Positions 44,039-53,164 of a stretch of 64,000 nucleotides of DNA are shown here, piece by piece (within the stretch, counting starts at the first letter, position 1; each line of letters opens with the position of its first letter). A program made the position numbers and the translations under genes. Origin of the DNA: Geobacter sp. (GTDB taxonomy: Bacteria > Desulfobacterota > Desulfuromonadia > Geobacterales > DSM-12255); contig WKKR01000001.1 in NCBI GenBank assembly GCA_009684525.1, positions 310,001 through 374,000 on the forward strand. The letters run 5' to 3'. The notes beneath the pieces were generated by a model, which was not told the origin of the DNA, did no database searches, and worked only from the letters and a program-made list of their open reading frames with translations.

Positions 44039-47000
44039 ATGCCAAAACGAACGGATATCCATAAGATCCTCATCATCGGCGCCGGCCCGATCATCATCGG
44101 CCAGGCGTGCGAGTTCGACTACTCCGGAACCCAGGCCTGCAAGGCGCTGAAGGAGGAGGGGTTCGAGGTGGTGCTCTTGAACAGCAACCCGGCCACCATC
44201 ATGACCGACCCTGATTTTGCCGACCGGACCTACGTGGAGCCGGTGACCCAGGAGATCCTGGCCAAGATCATCGAAAAGGAGCGTCCCGACGCGATCCTGC
44301 CGACCCTGGGGGGGCAGACTGCCCTCAATACCGCGGTTGCGGTAGCGGAGATGGGGGTACTGGAGAAGTTCGGGGTCGAACTAATCGGCGCCAAGCTGCC
44401 TGCCATCAAGAAGGCCGAAGACCGCACCCTGTTCAAGGCTGCCATGGAGAAGATCGGCCTGGCCGTGCCCCGCTCCGGGTTCGCCCACAACTACCAGGAG
44501 GCGATGGAGGTGGTGAAGCTCGTCGGCTTCCCGGCCATCATCCGCCCTTCCTACACCCTTGGCGGCACCGGCGGCGGGATAGCCTACAACATGGAAGAGT
44601 ACGAGAAGATGGCCATCGCCGGCATCGATGCCTCTCCCACGGACGAGATCCTGGTGGAGGAGTCGGTCATCGGCTGGAAGGAGTATGAGCTGGAGGTGAT
44701 GCGCGACACCGCCGACAACGTGGTGATCATCTGCTCCATCGAAAACTTCGACCCGATGGGGGTCCATACCGGCGACTCCATCACCGTGGCCCCGGCCCAG
44801 ACCCTCACCGACAAGGAGTACCAGATCCTGCGCGACGCCTCGCTGAAGATCATCCGCGAGATCGGCGTCGATACCGGCGGCTCCAACATCCAGTTCGGCA
44901 TCAATCCCCGGGACGGCCGACTGGTGGTCATCGAGATGAATCCCCGTGTCTCCCGTTCCTCGGCGCTGGCATCAAAGGCTACCGGTTTCCCCATTGCCAA
45001 GATCGCGGCCAAGCTGGCCGTCGGATACCGGCTCGACGAGATCACCAACGACATCACCCGGGAGACTCCGGCCTGCTTCGAGCCGACCATCGACTACGTG
45101 GTGACCAAAATTCCCCGTTTTACCTTCGAGAAATTCCCGGCCGCCGACGCCACCCTCACCACCCAGATGAAATCGGTGGGTGAGGTCATGGCCATCGGCA
45201 GGACCTTCAAGGAGTCTTTTCAGAAGGCGCTCCGCTCTTTGGAGATCGGCTCTTGCGGGCTGGAGTCTCGGATGTACGACATCACCGACGAAACTCGCCG
45301 GGCGCTCTCTACCAAGGAGCAGCAGCTCATCAACGACAAGCTCCGCACTCCAAACTGGGAGCGGCTCTGGTATTTGGGCGATGCCTTCCGCAGCGGCATG
45401 AGTGTGGAGGATATCTTCGGGATCACTGCCATCGACCCCTGGTTTCTCCACAACATCCGCCAGATCATCGAGATGGAGGAGAAGCTGAAGCAGGTTAAGG
45501 TCGAGGTTGAGGACAAGGATAATCTGCACGGCATCATCCGTGACGCAAAGCGTTACGGCTTCTCCGACAAGTTCCTTGGCAGCCTCTGGAAGATGAACGA
45601 GGAGGAGGTCAGGCAGCTTCGATTGTCGCTGGGGATCAAGCCGGTCTTCAAAAGGGTCGACACCTGCGCCGCCGAGTTTGTCGCGTACACTCCCTATCTC
45701 TATTCCACCTACGAGGAGGAGTGCGAGGCAGAGGTGAGCACACGGAAGAAGATCATGATCCTGGGCGGCGGACCGAACCGGATCGGCCAGGGGATCGAGT
45801 TCGACTACTGTTGCGTTCACGGCGTCTTTGCACTGGCAGAGGACGGCTTCGAGACCATCATGGTCAACTGCAACCCCGAGACGGTCTCCACCGACTATGA
45901 CACCTCCGACCGGCTCTATTTCGAGCCGCTTACCTACGAGGATGTCCTTTCCATTGTCGATATCGAGAAGCCGGACGGGGTCATCGTCCAGTTTGGCGGC
46001 CAGACACCGCTCAAGCTGGCCGTGCCGCTGGAGAAGGCAGGGGTTCCGATCATCGGCACCTCGCCGGATGCCATCGACCGGGCCGAGGACCGGGAACGGT
46101 TCCAGCAGATGCTGCACAAGCTCGACCTCAAGCAGCCGGAGAATGGCATTGCCCGCTCCTTTGAAGAAGCTGAAAAGGTGGCCGACCGGATCAGCTATCC
46201 GGTGGTGGTCCGTCCTTCCTATGTCCTCGGCGGCCGGGCCATGGAGATCGTCTACGACGTGGACGGGCTGCGTCGCTACATGACTACCGCGGTCCAGGCC
46301 TCGCCCGAGCACCCGATCCTGATCGACAAGTTCCTGGACGAGGCGATCGAAATTGACGTGGATGCCCTCTGCGATGGCACGGACGTGGTCATCGGCGGCA
46401 TCATGGAGCATATCGAGGAAGCTGGTATCCACTCCGGCGATTCCGCCTGCAGCCTGCCGCCCTATTCCATTTCAAGGGAGATCGTGGCTGAGATCAAGCG
46501 CCAGACCTCCCTCATGGCACTTGAATTGAACGTCAAAGGGTTGATGAACGTCCAGTATGCCGTCAAGGACGGCACCATCTTCATTCTTGAGGTCAACCCG
46601 CGGGCCTCGCGAACCGCGCCGTTCGTCTCCAAGGCCACCGGCCGCCCCCTGGCCAAGATCGCTGCCCGCATCATGGCCGGCAAAAGCCTGAAGGAGCAAG
46701 GGATCACCGGCGATATCGAGCCGCGGCACGTGGCGGTCAAGGAGTCGGTCTTCCCCTTTGTCAAGTTCCCGGGAGTCGACACCATTCTCGGCCCCGAGAT
46801 GAAATCGACCGGCGAGGTCATGGGGATCGACGATACCTTTGCCAAGGCCTTTGCCAAGGCCCAGCTCGGGGCAGGGGTCAGGCTTCCCACCAGCGGCAAC
46901 ATCTTCATCAGCGTCAGGGATGCGGACAAAAAACATGTTGTCTCCATAGCCCAAAAGCTCTATAATGCCAACTTTCAGCTGCTTGCAACCCGTGGAACCG

Positions 47001-47287
47001 CGTCGTTCCTGCAGGAAAAGGGTGTCAAGGTCAGGGTGATCAACAAGGTGCTGGAAGGGCGGCCGCATATCGTCGATTCCATCAAGAACGGCGAGATCGC
47101 CATGGTGATCAACACCACCCAGGGTGCCCAGGCTGTTGCGGATTCCTTTTCCATCCGGCGCAATGCCCTTATGCACAATGTCACCTATTTCACTACCGTT
47201 TCTGGTGCGCGGGCGGCGGTCGACGGTATCCTCGCCATCATGCAGGAGGAGCTGGACGTAAAACCGCTGCAGGAGTATCTGCGCTAG
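44039..47287 (+). CDS. carB: Carbamoyl phosphate synthetase large subunit
   Basis: 1082 residues, two homologous ATP-grasp halves. First half [33 protein letters not shown] with [10 protein letters not shown]; second half [24 protein letters not shown] with [12 protein letters not shown]; then the C-terminal MGS-type allosteric domain. Full length. Followed by a hairpin at 47318-47348. Confidence 0.97.
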   Translation: MPKRTDIHKILIIGAGPIIIGQACEFDYSGTQACKALKEEGFEVVLLNSNPATIMTDPDFADRTYVEPVTQEILAKIIEKERPDAILPTLGGQTALNTAVAVAEMGVLEKFGVELIGAKLPAIKKAEDRTLFKAAMEKIGLAVPRSGFAHNYQEAMEVVKLVGFPAIIRPSYTLGGTGGGIAYNMEEYEKMAIAGIDASPTDEILVEESVIGWKEYELEVMRDTADNVVIICSIENFDPMGVHTGDSITVAPAQTLTDKEYQILRDASLKIIREIGVDTGGSNIQFGINPRDGRLVVIEMNPRVSRSSALASKATGFPIAKIAAKLAVGYRLDEITNDITRETPACFEPTIDYVVTKIPRFTFEKFPAADATLTTQMKSVGEVMAIGRTFKESFQKALRSLEIGSCGLESRMYDITDETRRALSTKEQQLINDKLRTPNWERLWYLGDAFRSGMSVEDIFGITAIDPWFLHNIRQIIEMEEKLKQVKVEVEDKDNLHGIIRDAKRYGFSDKFLGSLWKMNEEEVRQLRLSLGIKPVFKRVDTCAAEFVAYTPYLYSTYEEECEAEVSTRKKIMILGGGPNRIGQGIEFDYCCVHGVFALAEDGFETIMVNCNPETVSTDYDTSDRLYFEPLTYEDVLSIVDIEKPDGVIVQFGGQTPLKLAVPLEKAGVPIIGTSPDAIDRAEDRERFQQMLHKLDLKQPENGIARSFEEAEKVADRISYPVVVRPSYVLGGRAMEIVYDVDGLRRYMTTAVQASPEHPILIDKFLDEAIEIDVDALCDGTDVVIGGIMEHIEEAGIHSGDSACSLPPYSISREIVAEIKRQTSLMALELNVKGLMNVQYAVKDGTIFILEVNPRASRTAPFVSKATGRPLAKIAARIMAGKSLKEQGITGDIEPRHVAVKESVFPFVKFPGVDTILGPEMKSTGEVMGIDDTFAKAFAKAQLGAGVRLPTSGNIFISVRDADKKHVVSIAQKLYNANFQLLATRGTASFLQEKGVKVRVINKVLEGRPHIVDSIKNGEIAMVINTTQGAQAVADSFSIRRNALMHNVTYFTTVSGARAAVDGILAIMQEELDVKPLQEYLR

Positions 47288-47317
47288 CAGGCCATTCATA
47301 ATCGAGAGACATTTCGA

Positions 47318-47348
47318 CCGGGGCGGCCTCATATACTGGCTGCCCCGG
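47318..47348 (+). terminator. Hairpin after carB
   Basis: CCGGGGC-GGCC / GGC-T-GCCCCGG with a 9-base loop, then GCGGTTTTC. The short T-run makes it a modest terminator for the pyr-car operon. Confidence 0.55.
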
Positions 47349-47373
47349 CGGTTTTCAAAGGAGTTGTTGTTTC

Positions 47374-47850
47374 ATGTCCCATTCGGTACCCATGACCAAA
47401 GAGAGTTTCGAGTCACTGCAGGAGGAGCTGAAGCGCCTGATCCGCGAGGAGCGTCCGCGTGTCATCCAGGATATCGCCGAGGCCCGCGGCCACGGCGATC
47501 TCTCCGAGAACGCCGAGTACGACGCCGCCAAGAACCGTCAGAGCTTTATCGAGGGTCGGATCCAGGAACTGCAGGACAAACTGGCCAGGGCCTACGTGGT
47601 CGATCTCACGAATCTGAAACCGGACAAGGTGGTGTTCGGTGCCACTGTGACCCTTTACGATACGGCAACCGAGGAAGAGGTGACCTACCGGATCGTCGGC
47701 GAGGACGAGGCTGATATCAAGTTGGGGAAGATGTCCTGTACCTCGCCGGTCGGCAAGGCGCTCATCGGCCACAAACTGGATGATACGGTCAAGGTCAAGG
47801 TTCCGGCAGGACTCAAGGAATACGAGATCATCGATATCAAATACGAGTAG
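47374..47850 (+). CDS. greA: Transcript cleavage factor GreA
   Basis: 158 residues. Rescues backtracked RNA polymerase. The N-terminal coiled coil contains PMTKESFESLQEELKRL, RGHGDLSENAEYDAAK (acidic tip) and FIEGRIQELQDKL; the C-terminal FKBP-like domain ends in YEIIDIKYE. Standard length. Confidence 0.96.
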   Translation: MSHSVPMTKESFESLQEELKRLIREERPRVIQDIAEARGHGDLSENAEYDAAKNRQSFIEGRIQELQDKLARAYVVDLTNLKPDKVVFGATVTLYDTATEEEVTYRIVGEDEADIKLGKMSCTSPVGKALIGHKLDDTVKVKVPAGLKEYEIIDIKYE

Positions 47851-47921
47851 TCCGCCACGTGCAGGGGGCCTTTTTAGGGTTTTCCCTTCCGCGGTAACGA
47901 TTTCAAGAGAGAGGTACTGAG

Positions 47922-48119
47922 ATGAGTGAGCGGTTCAACAAGGACATGACCTTTGCCCAGGCCCTTCAGGCAAGCCCCGAAGTAGCCAAGGTGCTGCGCA
48001 AGTACAACCTGGGGTGTATCGGCTGCATGGGTGCCCAGAACGAGACCCTGGAACAGGGCTGCTCCGCCCATGGCCTTGACGTTAACGAGATACTGAAAGA
48101 CCTGAACGAACTCCCCTAG
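47922..48119 (+). CDS. DUF1858 small protein (second copy)
   Basis: 65 residues: MTFAQALQASPEVAKVLRKYNLGCIGCMGAQNETLEQGCSAHGLDVNEIL. It has the DUF1858 fold signature with a CxxC pair and a third Cys, matching the hybrid-cluster-associated redox subgroup more closely than the copy at 18453. Preceded by GAGAGAGG and followed by a strong terminator. Confidence 0.88.
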   Translation: MSERFNKDMTFAQALQASPEVAKVLRKYNLGCIGCMGAQNETLEQGCSAHGLDVNEILKDLNELP

Positions 48120-48147
48120 GCACGGGGCAGTCTTTACACTGCAGATG

Positions 48148-48181
48148 AAAAAGGGAATGCCGATGCCGGCGTTCCCTTTTT
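48148..48181. terminator. Strong bidirectional terminator
   Basis: 15-base arms AAAAAGGGAATGCCG (48148-48162) / CGGCGTTCCCTTTTT (48167-48181), loop ATGC. Serves the DUF1858 gene on the plus strand and the DUF4062 gene on the minus strand. Confidence 0.85.
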
Positions 48182-48221
48182 TTGTACGCAATCGGACGTC
48201 ACCTGCTTATCCGGTGCAGAT

Positions 48222-50114
48222 TCAGGAAATGGCAATGCCTGCTGCGCTCTCCACCACCTGCTTGATGATGCTCCCCTTGATCGGCACCAGGAGTTCTCTC
48301 GTTTCTTCGGGATATTTGTCGACAACAAACAGGTGATTCAGTTCCGAGACTGCCAGATCCACTTCCCGGGTGACAAAGCAGAGGATAAGGCTGAAATAGG
48401 TACTCACCCGGTCGAAGGGGAGGGTGATCATGACCTGGTTGAAGCTGTGGATGCCCAGCGCATCCAGGAGCTTGACCGCTATGGTCTCCGCAATGGAGAG
48501 CGAGGTGATCTCTTCCTCCGACAGGGCCAGATAATGGGTTATGCCCGGCTTCTTGACCATGATCTGCAGTTCGTGGATGGAGATCTGACCGTAGGGGACG
48601 TAGAGTACGACATGGTCGTCCTCGTGGATCACCATCTGCTCGCGTCGCAGAAACTGCAGGTAGGCATTGAGATAGCCCCCCTTCACCTCTATCCGTCGGC
48701 AAAGTTCATCCAGATGGTTACCGAGATTGACCGAACCGGGCGCCATGCCCCAGATCTGCTTGTGCACATGGGTGATGCTCGCACCTGCCGAGGTGCGGGT
48801 ACGGGTTCCCATGACCAGATGCCGGATGGACGAATTCAGCCCTATGAACACACCGGCCGGTGCGGGGAGCCACTTGCCGGCCTTCTGTTCCCGTTTGAGG
48901 AATCGCCAGATGGTATGGTTCATGTCGTAGATATCCGGCAGTTCCAGGTCCTGCCAGGCGTGAATCGGCTGGGCTGGGAAGGCGATGTAATGGAAATAGG
49001 GGCCGTAGGGGAAATCGTTGGCGATGATAAAGGTCTTGTCCGATCCTGAACGGAGATCCCGCAGGAACCTGAACCTGTCCTGGCAGAACTTGCATTCCTT
49101 CTGTTGCAGGTCGCTGCTGGCAGAGGGATTTTTTGCCGTAATCGACCGCACCTGGGGATCGGTGTCGTTTTCGTAGATGAAGTCGAGTATCTTCTGGTCG
49201 GTGGTGAGTTCTGCCAGGACCATGCGGATCCACCGGTATCCCTCGACCTGGAGAAAAGGGTACATGCTTTTGACGCTGCCCAGGTCCAGGATAGTCAGGT
49301 CCGGTATGGCGGTCGGGTTTCCCGCCTGCCGTAGCGACCGGGTTTCGCCGATCTGGATATCGAAGGGGCGGATCGGGTCTTTGGATATGAGGATAAAATT
49401 GGATTTGAGCTCATCCACTCCCTCTTTGCCGGCAATGTAGCCGGAAGTGGTTTGGATCCTGGCTCGATAGAAGGTCTGTTTCTCTACATGATTGTTGGGT
49501 TTGAAAGAAGACGCGACCCCGATTGCGTCCCAGACCTGTTCAACCTTTTCAATATCCGTATTCTCCACGTTGATCGATTTCGGCACCGTGGTCTTGTTCA
49601 GGAGCTTTCTGACAATATGTTCCAGGTCGTCTCGGACCAGGCGTTCAAAATCGATCGGCTCGTGGTACAGGGTATATTTCAGCTTGGAACTCAGCTCTTC
49701 CCTGAATCTGATGACCTTCAGGAGTTGTTCCGCAGCGTCTGCATTGCGGGGAACAGAGGTGTTTTCCCTGAAATAAAAGAGTATCTCAGCAACACTGCCG
49801 TTTGACTTCCACGATTCATAGGCGGACTTGAGCTCTTCCTGGGTGCCGGACTCGGCATTCGAGGTGGGGCTGCCGAACCGTTCCCACATGATCCCCAGAA
49901 AGATGTCATACGGGCCGACATGGGAGTTGATGGTTTCCTGCACGCTCCCAGCACAGGGGGGGATGTCCTCCCATCTCTTAACCTTGACGAACACCATCAG
50001 TTCGTCACCCAAGGTCTTGTTGATTCTTTGAACCACATCCTCAACGATATCACGTTCTGTGCTCACATCCCCGGGGGATGAAACAAAGACACAGATCTCT
50101 TTCTTTTCCCTCAT
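48222..50114 (-). CDS. DUF4062 (TIR-like) protein fused to GalT/HIT-like domain
   Basis: 630 residues, soluble. N-terminal DUF4062 (about 5-150): KEICVFVSSPGDVSTERDIVEDVVQRIN, then DIFLGIMWERFGSPT. A middle region (about 190-335) is unrecognised. The C-terminal domain has a C341-K-F-C344 zinc-type pair, FIIANDFPYGPYFHYIAFP and the histidine-triad-like THVHKQIWGM (H449/H451/Q453), the layout of GalT/Ap4A phosphorylase nucleotidyl transferases. ATG 50114 has GGAGG 6-7 bases upstream; a frame reaching 50162 has no Shine-Dalgarno. It stands alone between terminators, and an inverted repeat can mask its Shine-Dalgarno. Function unknown; a nucleotide-handling defence or signalling role is inference. 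Confidence 0.75.
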   Translation of the reverse strand: MREKKEICVFVSSPGDVSTERDIVEDVVQRINKTLGDELMVFVKVKRWEDIPPCAGSVQETINSHVGPYDIFLGIMWERFGSPTSNAESGTQEELKSAYESWKSNGSVAEILFYFRENTSVPRNADAAEQLLKVIRFREELSSKLKYTLYHEPIDFERLVRDDLEHIVRKLLNKTTVPKSINVENTDIEKVEQVWDAIGVASSFKPNNHVEKQTFYRARIQTTSGYIAGKEGVDELKSNFILISKDPIRPFDIQIGETRSLRQAGNPTAIPDLTILDLGSVKSMYPFLQVEGYRWIRMVLAELTTDQKILDFIYENDTDPQVRSITAKNPSASSDLQQKECKFCQDRFRFLRDLRSGSDKTFIIANDFPYGPYFHYIAFPAQPIHAWQDLELPDIYDMNHTIWRFLKREQKAGKWLPAPAGVFIGLNSSIRHLVMGTRTRTSAGASITHVHKQIWGMAPGSVNLGNHLDELCRRIEVKGGYLNAYLQFLRREQMVIHEDDHVVLYVPYGQISIHELQIMVKKPGITHYLALSEEEITSLSIAETIAVKLLDALGIHSFNQVMITLPFDRVSTYFSLILCFVTREVDLAVSELNHLFVVDKYPEETRELLVPIKGSIIKQVVESAAGIAIS

Positions 50115-50120
50115 GCATGT

Positions 50121-50178
50121 CCTCCAGACGCTCACCGGCAAGTTTTCATTACAGCTTACCAATACCTCACGTCTGGAG
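50121..50178 (-). promoter_or_regulatory. Leader inverted repeat covering the DUF4062 gene ribosome site
   Basis: CTCCAGACG (50122-50130) and CGTCTGGAG (50170-50178) are perfect 9-base complements. On the minus-strand transcript the 3' arm contains CTGGAG of the Shine-Dalgarno for the ATG at 50114, so pairing would hide the ribosome site. Loop about 39 bases. Confidence 0.55.
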
Positions 50179-50234
50179 ATAGATCAATAATAATTACACA
50201 GTGTTAAATATATTGTTCGGCAGGCTTTCCCTGT

Positions 50235-50780
50235 TTAATTTGCAACACCTATCGCCACCCTTACCTGATTGGTAAGCAGCACAGTTCCCAGAGTGGATGG
50301 ATCCCAGCCGACTGCCTTTTGGATCAGCACCGGAGAATTTGCATTTTTCAGGCTGCCGAGAGTGATGTTCGTGTTCGGATCGACCGTACAGGCGAGACGA
50401 AGGAACTCACCGGATCGGTAGCTGTTGCTGGTTGTTGCCATGGAGAGGTGAGCCGTGCGGGTTGATGCGGAATAGCTGCCAAACGCCAGATTGGTCCCAG
50501 CAAGAGCAGAACCGGCTGTTATGGAAGCGATCTCGATCGGGCCTGATCCACCATTTGCAGTGGCAACGTTCATACCCACTGGCAGGGTGATGGAAAAATC
50601 AATCCCGCTGATCGAGGTTGGAAGCAGGGATGTGCTCATGGCGGTGAAGGCCAGCGTGGACGTACCTGCCGGGAAGATATAGCTGTCAGTGACCTGGCTG
50701 CTGTCGCTGCCGCCACAGCCTGACAGTGTCACCAATGAGAGTAGTATGCCGATCAACCTGAGTTTCAGAGACATCTTCAT
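50235..50780 (-). CDS. Cohesin-like lipoprotein
   Basis: 181 residues from ATG 50780 (GGGAGG 7-8 bases upstream). Lipoprotein signal ending TLSGC-GG, then one beta-sandwich domain (SGIDFSITLPVGMNVATANG, GEFLRLACTVDPNTNITLGSL) resembling cohesin-type domains. No catalytic motif. It lies 120 bases upstream of the DUF4062 gene on the same strand; co-transcription is possible but unproven. The role may be surface assembly. Confidence 0.65.
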   Translation of the reverse strand: MKMSLKLRLIGILLSLVTLSGCGGSDSSQVTDSYIFPAGTSTLAFTAMSTSLLPTSISGIDFSITLPVGMNVATANGGSGPIEIASITAGSALAGTNLAFGSYSASTRTAHLSMATTSNSYRSGEFLRLACTVDPNTNITLGSLKNANSPVLIQKAVGWDPSTLGTVLLTNQVRVAIGVAN

Positions 50781-51170
50781 GAACAATCCTCCCGAGAGTG
50801 TTGTGGCAGCAGTGGGATCAGGGGAGCCCAACCGCTATGCACTGAATGATAATGGTGTCCTTGAGGTCGATTTTTCTTTACGAGATAAAATCAAAATAAA
50901 TATCATTAAAATGTTTTGTGAATCTATAGCATCAAAAAACATAAAAACAAGCATATTTATGGAAAATACCTGATGTATGTATTTTGTAATATGTAAATTT
51001 AGATAGTTGGCGCTGTTTCAGTGGATTGACTTCAGGCATGGACTTGATTTTTGGGAAGAAAAATCCCCACCAGAGGTGAGGATCCTGTCAGCGGATTGAA
51101 GCCCGCATTATGCTGCGAGCTTTTTGAGCGAAGGTATTCGATCTGCCGGAGAAGGGAAGTTGCCTGACTT
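50781..51170. other. AT-rich intergenic stretch between kinase and lipoprotein genes
   Basis: 390 bases. The section about 50880-51010 is markedly AT-rich and could hold the lipoprotein promoter. Short frames on the plus strand are not supported. I saw no riboswitch or terminator with confidence. Confidence 0.4.
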
Positions 51171-52682
51171 CTACAGCGTAAAATAGAAAGTTGCCCCCTT
51201 TTCGACCTCTCCCTCAGCCCAGATCCTGCCACCATGTCTCTGGATTATCCGTTGGGCTGTCGCGAGTTCGGTGCCGTTAACCGGTGAATCGTGGGGCGAT
51301 GACAGGCGATAGAAGAGTTTGAAAAGCTTGTTCGCATATTTCATGTCAAAGCCGCAACCATTGTCTCTCACGAAATAGACAGACTTGCCGTTCGATTTCG
51401 CAATACCGAATTCGATTTGCGATGGAGTATGATTCTCTGTACTTTTCCAGGCGTTCATCAGCAAGTTTTCAAGCACTACTTTAAGAAGTACCTGGTCTCC
51501 TTTGACGACAATGTTTGGCGCAATGTAGAATTTGACCTCTCTTTCCAGGGAGGAGGATTTAAGACTGTTGGCGATGGACAACGCCAGCGCGCTCAGGTTG
51601 ACGTCCTGTACCGACAGGCTTCTCCGGGTCAGTTGGCTCAAATTCAACAGGGTATCAATGATATGTTTGAGCTGGTGGCTGGTCTGGTTCATCCGGTTCA
51701 GGTAATCCTTCCCTGAATCATCGAGGGTGTCTTTCAGATCTTCGCATAACGCCTTGCTCAATCCCTGCAATCTTGACAGAGGTCCGCACAGTTCATGGGA
51801 AATGGCATCACAGAATTCATCCAGCTCCCTGTTGGTTGCCTCAAGGAGGGCAGTCCTGCGCAAGACCCTGTATTCGAGTTCTGCATTCAATTTGCGGATC
51901 TCTTCCTCTGCCTCCCTTTTCTTCGTGATGTCTTCGGAAAAGAGGATGAAATGGGAAACGTTATCCGTTGCATCCAGTACGGGTGAGACGCTAGTCTGCT
52001 CTATCAGGGCGTTGCCTTTGTTGTCCCGGATAATCAGTTCGCCTGCCCAGGACTGGCCTGTCATCAGCGCCTCGGAAAAACCGTTGAAGATTTCGGCCGA
52101 ATTGTGATGAAAGAGTATTGAGACATGCTTGCCCAGAAGGTCTTTCTGGTTCAAACCACTTGCGGCAGCACCAAGTGAATTCACATACTGGATGCTTCCG
52201 GATGGGTCGGTGATGGTAATAATGCTGGGGCAATGTTCCATCACGTTGAGCAGGAGGGACGACTGGTTGACCTGATCTGCAAGGACACGTGCGTTCTCCA
52301 ATTTTTTCGTGCAGCGAAGCAGAGTTGCTTCCAATGCTTCCGGGGATATCGGTTTCAAGAGATAATGGTCAATACCGATGTCGAACGACCGTATCAGGTA
52401 CTCTGTCTCTTGTGTAGAGAGTGTGAGGATGATGGGGGTGCTTTCGCTGAAATTGCGCATCTGGAATGCCATATCCAGGCCATTCATCAATGGCAGCTCG
52501 ATGCCGGTGATGACTATGTCAGGATTGATTTCGTTAAAGATGCGCAGCCCCTCCTGACCATTTTCTGCGACATACAGGAAAAAGCCGAGCTTGCTCAGCA
52601 TTTTGGCAGTACGGGCAAAATAGGTAGGGTCATCTTCGACATACAGGACTGAATACATATGTGGTTGCCCGGTGGCTTTCAT
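51171..52682 (-). CDS. Hybrid receiver-PAS-histidine kinase with degenerate receiver
   Basis: 503 residues from ATG 52682. The N-terminal receiver (about 9-125) keeps the acidic pair D17-D18 and K110, but the phospho-acceptor is Gly60 (PDIVITGIELPLMNG). A PAS domain follows (about 145-255, ITDPSGSIQYVNSLG), then a coiled linker and HisKA with H296 in DAISHELCGPLSRL. The HATPase has ENLLMNAW (N box) and DNGCGFDM (G1), but its second glycine box reads GTELATAQRI instead of GTGLGLA. Soluble. It may be a ligand-gated or regulatory kinase rather than an active hybrid. No partner regulator is adjacent. Confidence 0.85.
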   Translation of the reverse strand: MKATGQPHMYSVLYVEDDPTYFARTAKMLSKLGFFLYVAENGQEGLRIFNEINPDIVITGIELPLMNGLDMAFQMRNFSESTPIILTLSTQETEYLIRSFDIGIDHYLLKPISPEALEATLLRCTKKLENARVLADQVNQSSLLLNVMEHCPSIITITDPSGSIQYVNSLGAAASGLNQKDLLGKHVSILFHHNSAEIFNGFSEALMTGQSWAGELIIRDNKGNALIEQTSVSPVLDATDNVSHFILFSEDITKKREAEEEIRKLNAELEYRVLRRTALLEATNRELDEFCDAISHELCGPLSRLQGLSKALCEDLKDTLDDSGKDYLNRMNQTSHQLKHIIDTLLNLSQLTRRSLSVQDVNLSALALSIANSLKSSSLEREVKFYIAPNIVVKGDQVLLKVVLENLLMNAWKSTENHTPSQIEFGIAKSNGKSVYFVRDNGCGFDMKYANKLFKLFYRLSSPHDSPVNGTELATAQRIIQRHGGRIWAEGEVEKGATFYFTL

Positions 52683-53164
52683 GGCTGCCTCTACAGGTGT
52701 GCTGCGTGTAATGGTTAAAAATAACAAAATATCAAATAGTTAACTATGGTATAGCAAGTTGGGTGCCACGGAGGCGTAATTTAAAAAAATAAAAATTGTG
52801 CATGATTCCAGACGATTAGCGTGTGAAGCTGCAGGTTCTTGATTGGAGGGATGCAAATATGTTCATATCTGGGGAGAAATGGGTGTTCAATATTAGGCTA
52901 ATTCTCCCATTGAAGTCCTGTGTTGCGACTTCGTACATTGACGATCCTTCGGCCATGGGTATACACCTCGAACTGTTGCAGGATGGGGCCGAGTACAATA
53001 TCTGATACTTTGGTGCCGTCCATCGTATAACCCTTATGCGGTCATGCCCTGTGATCTCAAGGGGTTCATCCCGTCGTAGGGAGTTTCATTACATTTTTGT
53101 TGAGATTGACGTTAAAAAGCTCTATTTTACGGGCACCTGAATCATTCTTTCTTGGAGGTGCGAA
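52683..53164. other. Intergenic region before the multiheme cytochrome
   Basis: 482 bases separating the kinase (minus) and cytochrome (plus). A 60-codon plus frame (GTG 52823) overlaps a 60-codon minus frame; neither has a Shine-Dalgarno or recognisable similarity, so neither is called. GGAGGTG at 53154-53160 is the cytochrome ribosome site. No GEMM-type c-di-GMP motif was found. Confidence 0.45.

Noticed and set aside
44972-46432. 486-codon minus-strand frame
   Set aside because: Shadow of carB; no start signal or similarity.
52823-53005. Two overlapping 60-codon frames on opposite strands
   Set aside because: Neither has a ribosome site or recognisable similarity.
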